Shown: positions 22,201-37,200, counted from the first letter of the stretch. The stretch is DNA of 64,000 bases from Dasyornis broadbenti (GCA_013397935.1 VZRN01002231.1:1666457-1730456), one strand, 5' to 3'. A program made the numbers and translations. Notes: generated by a model from the letters alone, not told the origin.

Positions 22201-25200
22201 ATGCACCTCTGCACTGTCGTGTGTCAGCTCTTGAAGCATCCTGAGGGACAAGTTTGGTTCTGCCTTTCTGCCAGCAATGTGCACAACCTGGTGGTTCCTG
22301 TGAGCTTGGTTTGCAGTTGTTGGTCACACAGTGTGGGTCTGGGGATGCTCCTGCTGCTGACTGAGACAATGTTGGGAGATTTTATTATTCAGTGCTGTTG
22401 GATACCACTGTGAGTTATTCTTTGGTAAACCATTCATCTGTGATAAGATTTCTTTAAATCCATGCCAGATTTTACAATCAATAAACTGCAGTTACGTGAA
22501 AAATTGAGTTAATGTTCACTTGAGGTATAAAACGTGTCTCTGAGAATATATGCGTGTACATGCACACAAAAAAGCTGATTAGAAATGATGTGCACTATGA
22601 ACATTTGTAACAGCCACCTGAAACCCATGGGATTAAAGACAAGGTTATATTTTCAAGACATAGATTGACATTTCCTTTAGTTTTAATTTTTAATTTTCAG
22701 GCACAGTGTTTACAAAAGTAGTATTTTTTGCATCTGCCTCTGCCAAAGTACCTGAAGTGAGGAGTAGCTGGTTGTCTTAGGAGTTTTTGGAGGAGTGAAG
22801 GGAAAGAACTCATCCTTTCCTCACATGTTGAAGCCTTCCAGTGAGAGGTGTCCAGTGAGCTTGGAGGCACCTCAAAGCTTCAACATCCACTGGGGTGCCC
22901 TTGTAGCATGGGTGGTTCTGCTGTGGGAGAAATCATTTCTCTTTACTCTGCTGATTGGTAAATTGCTTAATGCCCACCATTGTTATTTCAGTCAGCAGTT
23001 GTTATTGTTGAAGCTGCCGAATATCTGTTTGGTTTTGTGACTTCTGGTAGAGTTGGTCATAGTAATGTTGATTCTGTTGTTTCCTGTTTGCACTGCACAG
23101 AGCTGGTGTTTGGGAATGGAAGTTTAGGGTCTAGTTAATTGGGTGTTTTAACCATTTCTGTTACAAACCCACAAAGTTTTCTAGAAACCAGATGTCCAAA
23201 TTATATTCCTCAGTTGAGATCGTTCACCAGTTTAAAGCCTGCAGGGGTGATATTTCAGATGAACTGACTGTTGCAGTAGGGAGGAAAGTTTTGGAGTCAC
23301 TCAGATGTGTGTTAGTGTGTGTGTGAAGATGGCTTATGATTGGTCTGACAGGTCTAGAGCACAAAATGCACAAAAATACCAGAAATTGGGTGTGCTATTT
23401 CAGCACTTTCTTGGCCCTGGTTACACTCTATGGGTGGGTAACCCAAGACTCATGCTGAGTATTGGCACTGAAACTCTTTGCTTGTCACTTCAACCAAGAG
23501 CATGTTGGAACTTCATTGTCAACGTGTCTTGACAACACGTTTTTTGAAAAGACGAGCTTGGAAAATAGGTTTGTTAAGAATTGTTGCTCTTGGAATTGTA
23601 ACCCCTGGGATTCCGGGTTAGTGAATCTCTCCTAAGGCAGCCCAGCCCCGCTGAAGGGGCAAGAGGACACTTCAGTTGCTCTCAGCTAGTGCAAACAGCA
23701 GCTTCCTTTGGGTCTTTTGCCCGGCGGTCACTGCTGTCCTCTTGTGGTCCACGCAGCAAGTAAGTGGGTCTGTAAATCCAGAGAGACTTATGGATAACAG
23801 GGGCTGTAAGCAGCAGTCTGAAAAAAAATTTGTCTGAAGCTCGAGTAGTGTTACACGGGCAAGTGGAAGGTCTGTGTCTGGTAAACGCTGTGGTGTTTCT
23901 CTGGTCACCCCGGAGATAAAAAGGGACTCCTTAACTCTCCTGGTGCAGTTTTGCAGGAGCGGAGACCTTTAGGGGGATGTCTTCCTTCCTCTGGGCTGGG
24001 GAGGAGGGAACAGTATCTGTGCTTCCGACAGCCCTTTTAACAGGGATTTCAGGGAGATTGAGGGTAACAGCCTCAGTAGTTGTCCCTATTTACAGAGGGC
24101 AAGCACTGCTAAACACCCAATCATCCTGGTGCATCATGCTAATGTAGGCATTGCAAAAGATCACCGGAGGTGTGCCTGGGGGCTATGGGTGTTTTGCTCC
24201 AAACACAAATGAGCTGGGAAATCTGGAGGGAAATCGCCTTAGATAGTCCTGGAAGGAGGAATTGTTGTCAGATCTGTATGCAAGGTCAGCACCTTGTCAG
24301 CAGGGAGGTGGATTCAGCCCCACTGTTTGCCTCAGTCAGACTTAGGGTTTGGCTTCTGGAGTGTTGGGAGAGAAAGGCCAGTCCATTCAGAGCTCTTGAG
24401 TGTCTGTTTTCTTAAGGAGTGCTTAAACTTGGAGCTCAGTAATACCAAATAATTTATATACCACTCATGGATGTTTCTGTGCTTTTTTTGAAGGCACTGC
24501 TTTTGGTAAAGAACTCGGTTTTTTCCTGTAACTTTAGATGTTTATCCTGCTTGAAAATGCAAGTATTACTGACCAATCTGGACAGCTCTATGGAGTTTTG
24601 TTGAGGGCATTCTAGGATCATGTAAGTGTAAAAGATCAGGAAACAGAGAAAAAGATGAGAGAGAGAATGAAACTATTTGTATTCTAAGTTAATGAGCCAT
24701 ACTTATAAACTGGAGGGAAAGAGAAAGGTCACATATTGCTGGTGAGAAGTGGCTGTATTTTGATAAGAAGAGGAAGCAAGTAAAGACAACAGTGTGGTCT
24801 AAGTGGAAATAATCTGATCAGAGAGAGAAGGAAGATCACATGCTTTGCTTTCCAGGCTGATAAAGGTTTTGATTCGATTTTTAGCAGTTCATATTTTAAA
24901 GAGTCTTTTTTCTTTTTGTCAGATTATGTCTACTTCGAAAACTCTTCAAGTAACCCCTATTTGATACGAAGAATAGAAGAGCTCAATAAGGTAAACATTT
25001 TTTTCCATCAAGTCTTTGAAGTTAATTGAATTTATGATCTGCTTGATTTGATTAAAATCAAAACAATTCTTTAGCAGTTCTCTGGTAATTAGAAGCTTAA
25101 AAATACATTTGTTCTCTGATAATTTTCTGGAATGCTCTAAGATCTTTTGTTCTCCTTTGGTATGAAAGGACTGAGTGTCAATGTCATATCGTTCTCTAGA

Positions 25201-28200
25201 TGATTATGCCCCCCCTTTAGGGCAGGAGGTTTCTGTAGTTCTTCCATTCCATGCCAGGATCATGGGATATATAAAAAAAAAAAAGTTTGCCTAGAGGATG
25301 GAGAGCTTTAATTTGATCTTTCTTGGGGGAGACTCTTGCTCAGGAGAAAGGTTTGCAGCTATTATCTGCTTGCTCAGACTTAGTCTTTGGTGGTTGTCCT
25401 TTGGGCCCAGTGTACTCTTTCATCTGCCAAATTCTCTTTCAATGGATCGAAAAGGGAAGCATGATGGCTTCTATGTGGGAAGCCAGCTGAAGTTCTCAGC
25501 GCTGAAATTTGACCTAGTTGAGGGGGGGAAGACCATTCTGAAGCCATTAGCTGTGTCCTAAACATGCCATGTTGTCAAGTTTGTACAGAAGGATTGTAAC
25601 ACTGCTGGTTTGAATTTGAACATACATTAACTGACTAAATTCAAGTATTTTTCTTCAGCTATCAGTGATGGAAAAGCATGTCATTCTCAAACAGTTGTTT
25701 GGAAGAGAAAATGTACCAATTTAGTGACAAATAAAGAATCTGAATGCTAGGACATCCTTGTAACCCCATATTTTAGTGGAAGTCTCTTGCGGAAATACCT
25801 CGTGTCTCTTGCCTTAATGAAACATGAATGAGTTCTTAAAATGTTCCCAGTGGATCCATATCCATGAGATCTCACTGTCCGTGTTCCATCTGGGTGCAGA
25901 TTTGTTGATCACTTTCCTGGAAAGTGTTGCAACCCCCTCCTGTTCTTCCTTTTCATTCTTCTCCTCACCTTTAAAAAAAAGATAAACTTTCAGCCTGAAT
26001 CTCCCATCTTGGTGCAACTCTTGCTTGAGCCATGGTTTCTCTGACTTACACTTTAAAAATTTCAGGTTGAAAGTAATCTTAGATCTTTTCTTTCCTTTTT
26101 TACTGAGTGTAAATGAAATTTGGGCAATTAAATAAATCAGATAAATTTACATTGAAGCTGTCTGTTTGAATGGTTGAAGATGGTTCCTGCCTTTATATTT
26201 TAGTTCCTCAAACTTTAAAAGTTCTGAATTATTTAACACAAAAGGGTAGAAATTCTGAGAGTGTACCAAAAAATTTGTTCTGTAAGGAAAATACTTGTGC
26301 ATGTATGTGGTGTCTGATTTAAAAAAAAAATTGTGTTAGAAAAACTGGTATTATGAAAGTTGAACCTTTTCCTTCATTCCCATCTTAGAAACAAGCATGT
26401 ACATCAATTTTTATTCTGTTTCCTTGTGGACACATGACTGGTTCACTACCCTTTTTTGGAGACTTCCTATTAGGGAATTTGTATCTTAGTCTTCTTTTTT
26501 CTGAATCTGGTCCATCATTATGGTTTTCAAAGTGTCTTCAGTAGTAGGATACAACTCTTAAGTTACTTTTGCATTATATGATTTATTTTAGTGATAGTAA
26601 ATTGGCTGGAGCTGTTACAAACCAGGAAGTTTATTTCGCCCTAGAGTTTGTAAAAAGCCAATTGCACTGTTTGACAGGTACCATCTTACAAATAATTGAT
26701 CACCTATCTCATTCTAAGAGCTTTAAGTAAATAATCTTTCAAAAATTCAGACTTTTTTTTTTTATGTAGTCACTGGAATAGAGTTTACTGCCTGGTGCAG
26801 CTTCTTTGATTCTCTTTTTGTAATGATTTTTTTCGTGTGTTGCTCATTATTTAGCTCACCAGTGCTGTCAGAGAAAGAGAATATTATGTCATTTCTTTTG
26901 CAAAAGTAATAATGGCTGGGTTCTTTCTTGCCTTCCCACCGCCCTGCAGAGTTTGGAGAACAGCCTAAATTTGAATACTGTTGTTATATTTATCTTTTTT
27001 TTTAATTAGGATTTGAAAGATGTATTTAAATTCTACTTAATGTAGGCATCACCTCAAAAGTAGCAAAGTGGCTTGTTAATATGTTGCAGTTGCAGGTAGT
27101 GAAACAACTTGAAACACCTGTAACTTAAAAATGGTGATTTCTCAGAAACTATTAAGAGGGCAGGGCCAAACTACCTGGAATTTCCCTACACTGGAATGGA
27201 TCATGCTGGAGTTTGTGTGTTAGATAACCTGTGCAGCTGGAGGTGCTAAAAGTTGATGCTGTGTAGCTCTTGTGCAAAATTCCAAATTATTTATGAAGTT
27301 CCTAGTTCAGAGTGTACAGTTCTGCTCTTGAACGGTGGTCAGGTTTTTTTCTTTTGTTGCGTTTCAGACTGCCAATGGAAACGTGGAAGCGAAGGTGGTG
27401 TGTTTCTACAGGAGAAGAGACATCTCAAGCACACTTATTGTATTGGCAGACAAACATGCAAGTAAGCTGGTTTGTGTTCAAATGAAATTGCGTCTGCACA
27501 AAATTGTCAAACTTGGGTACAACTTTGATATTTCAAGTAGCAGTGTTACTATGCTTAAATGTGTTTTTTCTGTAGTCATTTTTAGCAATTTGCATTACTT
27601 ATTTGGCTGACTTTCCTCTGTCTTTCTATGTGACCTCTACTTTTTACTTTTTTTATTTTTTCCCCCTTTCCTTAAACCTTTTAATACCTCATTTGTATAT
27701 GGTTTGCGTATGGTGGGAACAAGACAGAAGTTTTCAGCTAGGGCTGAGTAAAGACATCTTATTTGCTCCATGCAAATGAATTTTTTAATTTTTGGGGTGA
27801 GAGAAAGTATTCTCCATGTCTAATATTACTTCTCATGAATTATTTGATTTGGTTTGTATATTAAGAGAAACCTTCAAACATTATTTGAGTAAATCAAATA
27901 GACTGATCATAGGAAAGCAGCTTGAAACATGGCCAGCTTGAAACCTGACTAACAGGATTTCTCTTTACATTTCAATATTAATAATATCTCTTGTAGTGAC
28001 ACAGCTTTTGTCTGAACATGTTCAGTAAATATATTTTAAAACCAGAGAATCTGAGAATCTCCTATCACTATTTTGAATTTTTGAAGCCTTTTTGTTGGGA
28101 AAAGAAATGTCTGTGCTGAGAGAAGATTTGAAAATTAGAACTTTGAGTATTGTATTCATGTTCTGATTAAAAAACCCCATAAATCTAAACTATCCTTAAA

Positions 28201-31200
28201 TGTGGCAGGTTGCTCATGCTACCTTACATTGGTCTCCATTGTGTGTATGCATTGTATAACTAATTTCTTGTTTGGTTTTTTTTTTTAAATACTTTACTGT
28301 TATTTTACAGAAGATGTTAGCTTATGTTGGCATATGCCCCTCTCCCAGGACAATCCAGAGGCATCTGAGACACCTGACTGAGTAGAGGTGGAAGCTGATT
28401 TCCAAACAAAAATTTGGTGTCACCATCCTATTTCAGTTATAGAAACAGTTTTAAAATAGAGCAACCTATTACATGGCATTGAGCACTTTATCTGAGGTGT
28501 TTCCAGCCTGTTTGACTCCATTCCAGTTGCCAGTGAGGATTAGACTTAGGTTTATTACACTTTACTCTGCCAGTTCAACATCCCTCTTGTCCCATCCTTG
28601 CAAGGGGATGGACACAATACTAATAAAACAGTTACCAAAACAGACACTTTGAAAGTTATAAAAAGACAAAGCAGATAGACTAACTGAATGGTTTTCCCTT
28701 GTAAACAATGGAGTGTCTGAGATATAGCTGTTCAGATTGTTTAAAATTTAGCAAAAAGCATGGTCAGCCATATGAACCCTTGTAATTCAGGGCACATACA
28801 TAAATGAGAGAGAAGCAATCAGATATGGGCATGTCAGAACTATGATTTAGCTGGCAAGCATCACTGTCTTTTAATGTGCCTCTTGGTGTGTGTATCAATA
28901 GAGTGATCTGGGGATTGATTAAATAAGATACTCAGTTTTAGCAGTGAATATAATGGCTTGCTGTGTTCTCACTGCTCTAAAGCCACTGGAGAAAAGATGC
29001 AGCAAAACTAGTCCCTTACTGATAAATTTGAGTATTTTCTGTTGTAGATTTGAGTCTGTCCAAATAATCCCTGCATTGAAACCATACTTTAAAAAAAGGT
29101 CGTATGGCATTGAGAGGAGAGTTAGCTGTGTTACAGAATTGTGGTGGCAGGCAAAGCTTTTTTGAGATCTTTTCAGTGCAACAGTATTCATTTTATCTGA
29201 GAATCCTGAAGCTTAATAGGAGCTTCACCATAAACAACATGACTATGGATTCCTTCCTCTGTGTCTCACTTCACTAGGTTTAGTAAAGGACGCAGGTAGG
29301 AAGGGTTCACAGAAACACATATCTGAGACTGAAAATGTTTGAATCCACATAAATGCTCTTTGAACCTGCAAATGCTGATTTCTCTTTGTGATAAGAAATC
29401 TAAGTGGGTTTTTTAATGCAAACAAATAATTCATCGTTCACATGTGTTGTCTGAAAGATGGGAAAATTCTTGTATAGCAATCCTATTAATATAGCAACCA
29501 GAGACAACTGAGTCTGCCTCTTAGGGTAAATTTCATTAGTAACTAACATTTTCTCCGATATGTTTCTTTCTGGTGCAGAATAAAATTGATACTGAATGAC
29601 TTCCATTTATTTACATAGATATGCTGCTCTGTGGTTTCCATTCTTCATAAGAAGGGAGAGGAGAGTAAAATTAAGCTTTTTGGACAGCCATTAGTTCTTT
29701 ACTCTGGAAAAAAAATCAATGTTCTGCATGATATAAAGAAATTAAATTTTGTAGATGCTAAGATTCTGGTACAGATATTCCACAATGTCACTGACTTTGA
29801 GTTCATTTCCATAGTCTCCTGTTGCCTCATTTTGATGCGTTTGCAGTAGATGTACGTATCTGCATCGCTGATCTTTTAACTGCCTTTGTTCAGCTGATTA
29901 ATGGAGCTTTCTGACTGCAGACGTTTCTGGATTCACACAGTCTTCTGTTTAAGATCTCTTTATTTCAGACCTACTGTTGAGATCAGTGCAGTAGGAGAGC
30001 TAAGTAATGGGGAGATATAGCCAGGATATGAATGGAAAAGTGATATAGATATTTTGTAATATTTTTTACTCTTCCAATGAAGGAAGGAAAAAGATGTAAT
30101 GGTGAAAGTAATGTTTTTAAGTTTTAAAAAAATAAATAAGCCACTTTAGCTTGGATGATCCATGAGATATCTGAAACAGGCAAGTCTGAAATATCTTTTC
30201 TCTTAAGCCTGTATACGGAGAAATGGGTTGGAAGCACCTTATTCTGTAGCTGGTGATTATAAACTAGTAGTTGTGTATGTAACCTGATTCTTGGATTTGA
30301 TCTGTGATCTTACTGTTTTTATCATAATATAAAGCTTGTTTGGGCTGTCCTATAAATCTTTCAGCCTTATGATGTCTTCCATACATTGTTAGTGCTTTTT
30401 ATCATAAACCTCTTTAATCACTTCACAAATTATTGTAGGGAATTTCTCCAACTGTTTCTGAAATGAACTTGCTCTACCAGTAGGAAACTGTTTAAAGTTC
30501 TTGCCCAGAGACTTTGAAAATAAGGTTGCAGATAGGACTTGATGGAAGAGAAATGGGAAAAATGCTTTACTTCTCAACTTACTGTTGGATGCTGTCACTA
30601 TGTATTTTCTTTATATAATGTCTTACACAGTCTTTTGTAATTAAGTAAATATTTCCAACAATGAGTGACCAGTTGGTAGCGGTTGGAGAACTGACTAGTT
30701 AGTGCTGGTTGGATTGGCAGATTCATGGCTGGTTTCATTAGGCGCTCTCTGGGTGCCAGGCACGCATAACAGCTTGTTTTTGGAAGTGCCAAAGCTTCTG
30801 AAAATAAATGGTTGCATGATACCTGTGTGCTTAAACAGGTAGGGAATTTATTGAGAATTTTTTTTTTTTACAGTTTAGATGACACCAATCTAAATGAAGT
30901 TTGATAATAGCTTCACAAATTAGCTCTTTCTTTTTTTTCCATTTCCCATCTCCATTTTCTCCCAGCATCACACATGCAGATTTAAGAGGCGTCATATTCA
31001 TGTATCCAGTAATGACGCTTTGACTCAGTTGCTTAGAGGAGGCAACTGTGGTTTTTCTCTGGGAGTGGTGCAGTGAGGGAAGGTATAAATGTCCAAAATA
31101 GCGTCTGTTTGCTACCTTTAATAGTGGCCATGGCTGCCAAAGATGACCACCAGAAATTTGTCGCAGGGATCCTAGTGGGATGTCTTGATAATGTGACAAA

Positions 31201-34200
31201 CTCGTTCTGAAGTGTCAAGGTATAAGGATTTCTATCTGTTTAAACTTTGACCGTATTTTCTATAGCTACGAATCAATGTCTTGTTTTTGGTAGAGAAAAA
31301 ATAAGGCTTCAGCTTCATACAAGCAATTTGGAACTGAACCTGAAAGAAGGAACTTGGTGTTGTATTGTTAGTTTATTCAAATGCAGCATTTCTAGAATGT
31401 TCCTCCACGGTCCTTAGTTGAGCTGTTAAAGCAGCAAGAGTTGCAACTTCCTTTGCTGCCGAAGGAGCTGTTGTGCATGTCACCAGCACTGGTGTTACTG
31501 TGTTTCCCAGTGATTTGGGCCCACTTTTCTTTCTTTTTTCTTTGCATTATTTTGTTAGTTAAAACCATGCTAACTAATTCTTTTGTTGCTGCAGACTATT
31601 TCCCAAGCTGGTAAATCTTGTGTGCTCTCTAAACCTAATTTCTGTGTCTTGTTTACCTTCATGCATTTCTGAATTCTGTCATGTAGCTACTTGTATGACA
31701 CCCACAATGCAGAGAAAGGACTGGTGCTTTCTGCTTTTGATACTCCTAGAGAGCCCAATCTCATCTACAGCAAATTGCTATTCTTTCTAGTGTCTAGCAA
31801 ATATTGATGTTTAATTTCACATCTCACACACCCAGTCATTTTAAATTACAATTACTACCTCTTGGGTTTCTCCTGCCAACTCAAAGTTTACTCTTTCTAA
31901 TTATTTTCCCCATACATGTTAGTTTTCACACAAGTCTTGCTGTTTGTGCCCAATCTGCCTATCTCCTGTTCCCAATATAAGTCTTCTTCAAGCTTAGTTA
32001 ATGTGCTATTAATGATTCTGCCATTAAATATCAAATAATACTTAATCTAATACACTTCTTGCAGCATTCCACTGGCTACTGCTGCACAGCTGATATATTA
32101 CTGTTTGTATTAAGATTAAATGTTTAGTTTCAAATCTGCACAAGCACATCTATCAAGCAGAGAGATTAATTTTGAAGTAAGGCTTTATGAGAGCACTTGA
32201 AGTCCCAATATACCGCGCCTCCTGTATTCCCATACCACTTATTCCACAGCATTGTAAAAAATGCAGGCAAATCTTTCTGAAAAGATTTCTTTGATATTTT
32301 ATAAATATATGTAGCTATTTTTTAAAGACCATGGTCCTTTTTTCTCAGAGGCCACCATTCTTTAGGGTGGAGTCTGCTTCAGTCTGAGTGGGAGGAGGTG
32401 TGCTGTAGGAAGGTGAAATACAGATGTGTCAGATAGACTTGGCCTGGAGCTGGGGCTGGGACAGCCCCACTTGTGGTTCATAGTCTGACTTTAGCTTGTG
32501 CTGTCTGTGTGAGGTGGTGAGGGTTTAGAGGGGTGTGAGGTGGTACTGGTTAGTTTATGTCCAAGCAGCTTTTGCCTGACCTTAGTGAGGCAGAAAGGTT
32601 CCTGTCCTGGATCCAGTCTACTCTTCTCTCCTTCCCTTGGTTCTGAATGCATTTGTCAGGTTCATTTTTTTTCAGTGCTAAATCATGGCTCTGAAGAAGG
32701 GACAATGCTCATGCAGATTTGTTTGTTTGTTATTTCTTGGAATGTTCCTACCTCTGTCTGGGGGAGCTATGACAGTTTTACTGCTGTGAGTGGGGGAGTT
32801 GTTTGTTACCTGTACAAATGTCTGTCTGTTTTTAAGAAGCAGTGTGTTGTGCTTTTTGGTTTTGAAAGGCTGTTCATAGCAGAGCTGCCATAAGAACATA
32901 TGTGCTCTCCTTCTATTTTATTACAGAAGCTGGACACATAAATAAAATACTACTTGGTAGGTGAGCCTACCTGAAGGGATGCAGTCCCTGGGATCAGCTC
33001 GGTTGTGCTGGGTGCTTTCATTTTGTCTGTAGATTTGATTGGCACATAGGGTTTGACATATTTTTTAGAAAAATGTAATTTCTAAAAGCTGTAGGCTATC
33101 AAATATACTGAAGATACTAAATATTTTAGGTTGCTCCTTGTAGTATTTTCCTAGCATTACACAGTGCACTACTGTCATTTCTAAAAGCTGCTGTAAGTGC
33201 AGGCATGAATTCCCTTTTCATTTGTGCATCCTTTGGTTTTCAGGCACCTGAGCTGGGAACTTGCTGACTTGTTTGTGGATTGCTGCTGGTATATTTACAG
33301 TGTAGGATAGAAGTCCCAGTATTAATTTTCAACTAAAACAGAATCCGCTTCAGTAAATAAATTGCAGACCCATGAAACTGTGCAGCAAATGTAAATTTGG
33401 TGTTCTAGTTCCCAGGAAAATATTAAAACCTAAGTGCATGCTGCTGTATGGTTAACAGCTCATGTGGTGTAGCAGCTATTGTATGTTGCAGTCTGGTTTA
33501 ATTATGCTGCTCTTTTTTTCCTTCCTTGCTGGAGCTGCCTACCTGATGGGCAAATAAACTGCAGGTCTTTTTTTCAGGGCAGTAAAATCATGATAAATTG
33601 TGGGGAACCTGAAGGGTACATAATTTTTTGCCACTGCTTTTGGCATAATGGTGACCTATTTAAAACTGAATTCAATTTTAGTGTTTTATAAAATGGAGAT
33701 CTCTCCTTTCTGTTTGCTTTATTTTTGGGATAACTATGGGGATTTTAGTTAACTAATCTTAAGGGTATGTAAATCATAACTGTGCCTATATGTGTTTCTG
33801 CCTAGAAATGTTTTTTGGCAACAACTGTTGAATTAAGCTGCAGGCACAAGTCTACTCTTTGAGAATAATGCTGCTGTAAAATTAGAGTTTTACAATTCAT
33901 GCATGAGGCTTTACAGATCATTCTACTACAGTCTGGGAAACTTTTCTTGTGGTTTTGCAAAATACAAGTAACTGCATTAATTTCTTAAAGAAGGAAAAGT
34001 CTGATCTCTTTTTTTCTCAGTCATTCATGGAAGATCTCTGGAATCTTTTTCTTTGAGTATTTTGCCTTTTATAGCTTCAACTGTCATAACTGGCAGGATA
34101 CTTGTTAACGAATACAAACATACAATTTATTTCTTGAAAGAGAGATGCTTGGATTGTTCGGGATCAGTTGTGTATTGGTATGGGTGTAACTTCATGTATT

Positions 34201-37200
34201 TACTTTGGTGTATGTTTGAGAACTGGTTGCATGGAGATTGAATAGCTCCAGGGCAGAGATGGTGGATCCTGACTGCTGAAATGCAGGAGCGTTTATGTTG
34301 GATGTGTGTGGTGTGGTAGGGTAGGGCGGGTGGCAAGATTCGCCTCAGGCCCTTGGTTACCTTCCAGTTAATCTTGTGGCCGGGACCTGTTGGCTGTGGT
34401 TGGGGTGAGGAGAATACAAAACACCACTAATTGGATAAACTGCCCTTACCAGTGGGCATTGCCTGTAGAAGCTGTTGAAGCTGGGATGGGACTGTGTGAT
34501 GTTCTGAAAGAGGAGCAGAGTTTAAGGTAACTGATGCCTGGCAAAGAGGAAAGACTTCACTTTGACTGCCTCACTCATCATGTGTCAGTTTCTACCTGAT
34601 GAATCTGATGCACTGATGGTGCCCAAAAGTGACTCTTTCTCTCTCCAGAGCTTCTCTCTTGGTAGCAGATTTGTGTACCTTTCATCTTGGTGTGACCTGT
34701 GTATGCCTGAGATGATTTGATCTCAGCGGTGAATAAATACAATTCTTCACAGGCATCATTTCAAGGATCTGTACTAATTATGTAATTGTTCAGTTGGCTG
34801 AAATACGAGGATTCAGGTGAAGTTACATTTAATCTGATCAATGTTTATTATTTAGCAAAGGTTTTGGAGCAGGTTGTTCTGACTTGCTCAAAGTAAATAC
34901 TTGCCCCATTCTTGATCAATTTGGTCTCTTTATGACTAGGAGAAATGGAAGAAGAGATGGAAAATCCAGAAATGGTTGATTTACCAGAGAAACAGAAGCA
35001 TCAGCTCCGACATCGTGAGCTGTTTCTCTCACGACAGCTGGAATCTCTGCCAGCCACACACATCAGGTAATGACTGTTTTCTTCAATTTTATTCAAAAGT
35101 CATGTAGCATTGTTTTCAAGTACTCTTCAATGTAAGATTAAGTTCCGTGTACAACTTCAGTAATGCTATCTTGTGAATCACATGAGCATTTAAGATGTTT
35201 CTTTTATAATGTTGTGTTTCTCTTTATTTAGAGGCAAATGCAGCGTTACTCTGTTAAATGAGACAGAATCTCTTAAGTCGTATCTGGAACGGGAGGTAGG
35301 AACCATTTTATGCATTGTAAAGCTTGAACAGTTTATTCTGGCATGATTTAAGTTTGGTGCCTATTTGCAAGTTTTCTAAAAAGAGGGTAATTCTTTTGTT
35401 TCTACGTGTACTGGACATTGACAGTGGGAAGCTCTAGGCTCCGTACAATTTTCATTGTGCGTAAAACTTCGTGGATCATGGGGCCAGGCTCGTGTTTACA
35501 TCCCTATGTGACAGTAAGCTGCCTCTCCTGTAAAGAGAACCCAACTAGCTCATCAGTATGGCAAGGCTGAGAGTTCGAACCTGGAGGATGATGCCATGGG
35601 AGATGCAGGAACTGTAGAGGAGGGATCAAACCAGCAAGCTGTGCTTCTCTATATTTGCTTTATCCTGAAATCATACAGATTTATGTTAATATGCTTTAAG
35701 CTTGATCTTGCCTCGGATTTTTGAGGAGCTTAGTTCCCTGTTCTTTGAGTTCACTATTCAAAATACTTATCTGGAGTCCTTCATATGCCACCACAGACAC
35801 TTAAATCCTTGAAAAAACTGCTTGTCAGGTGACATCTGACAGAAGTTTACCCAGTCTGTCTCTTTAAACGTATCTCACACCAAACACTTGAAAAATGAAT
35901 TGTCTTGCACAGTTAATCACCCTTCAGAATATAAATATTGGAGTTTACTTCTTCAGGTATTTTGTGATTTAAAAAAATTCCTATTGTATTTTTTAAAAGT
36001 TCTATTTATATACCTTTAATTGTGGCTAGTCCTCTGGCTGCTAGCTGGGTTAGACAATCTTGGAATGTGTCAATATGTGAGATTTACTGGGGAGATTAAC
36101 AAGGAATTTCAGGATATTATTATTTGAACACATCTGCAAGCAAATAATTTCCATCTTAAAACATTAAATTGTTATACAAGAGAGGAAATCTTGTAAAAAA
36201 CAGCAGGGTGATGGCCATTACTGGTCCTTAAGAAACAAGGAGAAAACAGGCAAGGAGCATGCTGTAGTCTCTCTCATAGCTGGCCTTTCTTTTTAAATGC
36301 TTTTGTAGCTTTCTTCAGTATTTATTTAAGAATAAGATTAGTTTTAATCTGATACTTTAGTTTAAGAGAATTTTAAACAAAGCAAAGGATTAAATAGTTG
36401 AGTTTCTCTTTGGAATGTGAAACCAAAAAATGTCGGGTCTGCTGAAGGCTGCCAAATGGCAGAGCATCAAACAAGGGATGTGGTATTCAGCAGTGCTTGT
36501 AACCAGCTAGCAGCCCAGGATATGCCAGTTTGAAAGCAAAAGTTAAATCAAACTGAATTTATTTCACATTGTTTAGTACCCATCTTTTAAGTACTGTTTG
36601 TTCTCAGTTGCTCTCAACACATTTTTGTTATTACTGGTGTTACAGGTGTGTGTGCTGATACTGAAGGGAGCTGCCTTCCTCTAATCATGCAATGCTCCAT
36701 TGCAGATGTAGGCACAGAAAGAGAAAATTCCTTTTTTTTTTCATCCTTTTGAACTTTTAAAATGCAAGATGGGTGATGTGGGTTATTTTTAAAACTGAGC
36801 AGGCACGTAGAGATTTCACAGAATGAGAGAGTTCCATGAATGTGTCCTGTCACTTAGCGTGGCATTTTGCTGTGGTGCAAACTAACTTGGACAGATGGTA
36901 AAGAAATTAAAAGCTCAGTAACAAATGTGCTTAGGTGGAGGGTGAAGAGATTAAGAAAAGGAGATAGTTGTTGCCCAGTGAGTTCCTAACACTAGATGGT
37001 ATTGTTTTGAACTGTTACTTCTTTCCCCATGCCTCCTGTTCTTAATCCATCCTTTGCTTTCAAAATGTTTCAGGGTTGTTCCTTCTGTTTTTTCTAACAT
37101 GGCTTTTGTCAATAAAGCCTAAGCAGTACTAGGGAATCTGGTATATGATTTCTTAAATATTATGACCAGTAAGAGTAGGCTTTCAGCCCAAGGCTATCTG

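Noticed and set aside
35546..35592. A possible tRNA gene (TAGCTC A-box-like motif and GTTCGAAC B-box-like motif).
   Set aside because: The two motifs are only 27 bases apart, too close for a tRNA, and no cloverleaf can be drawn. A decayed tRNA-derived SINE explains it better.
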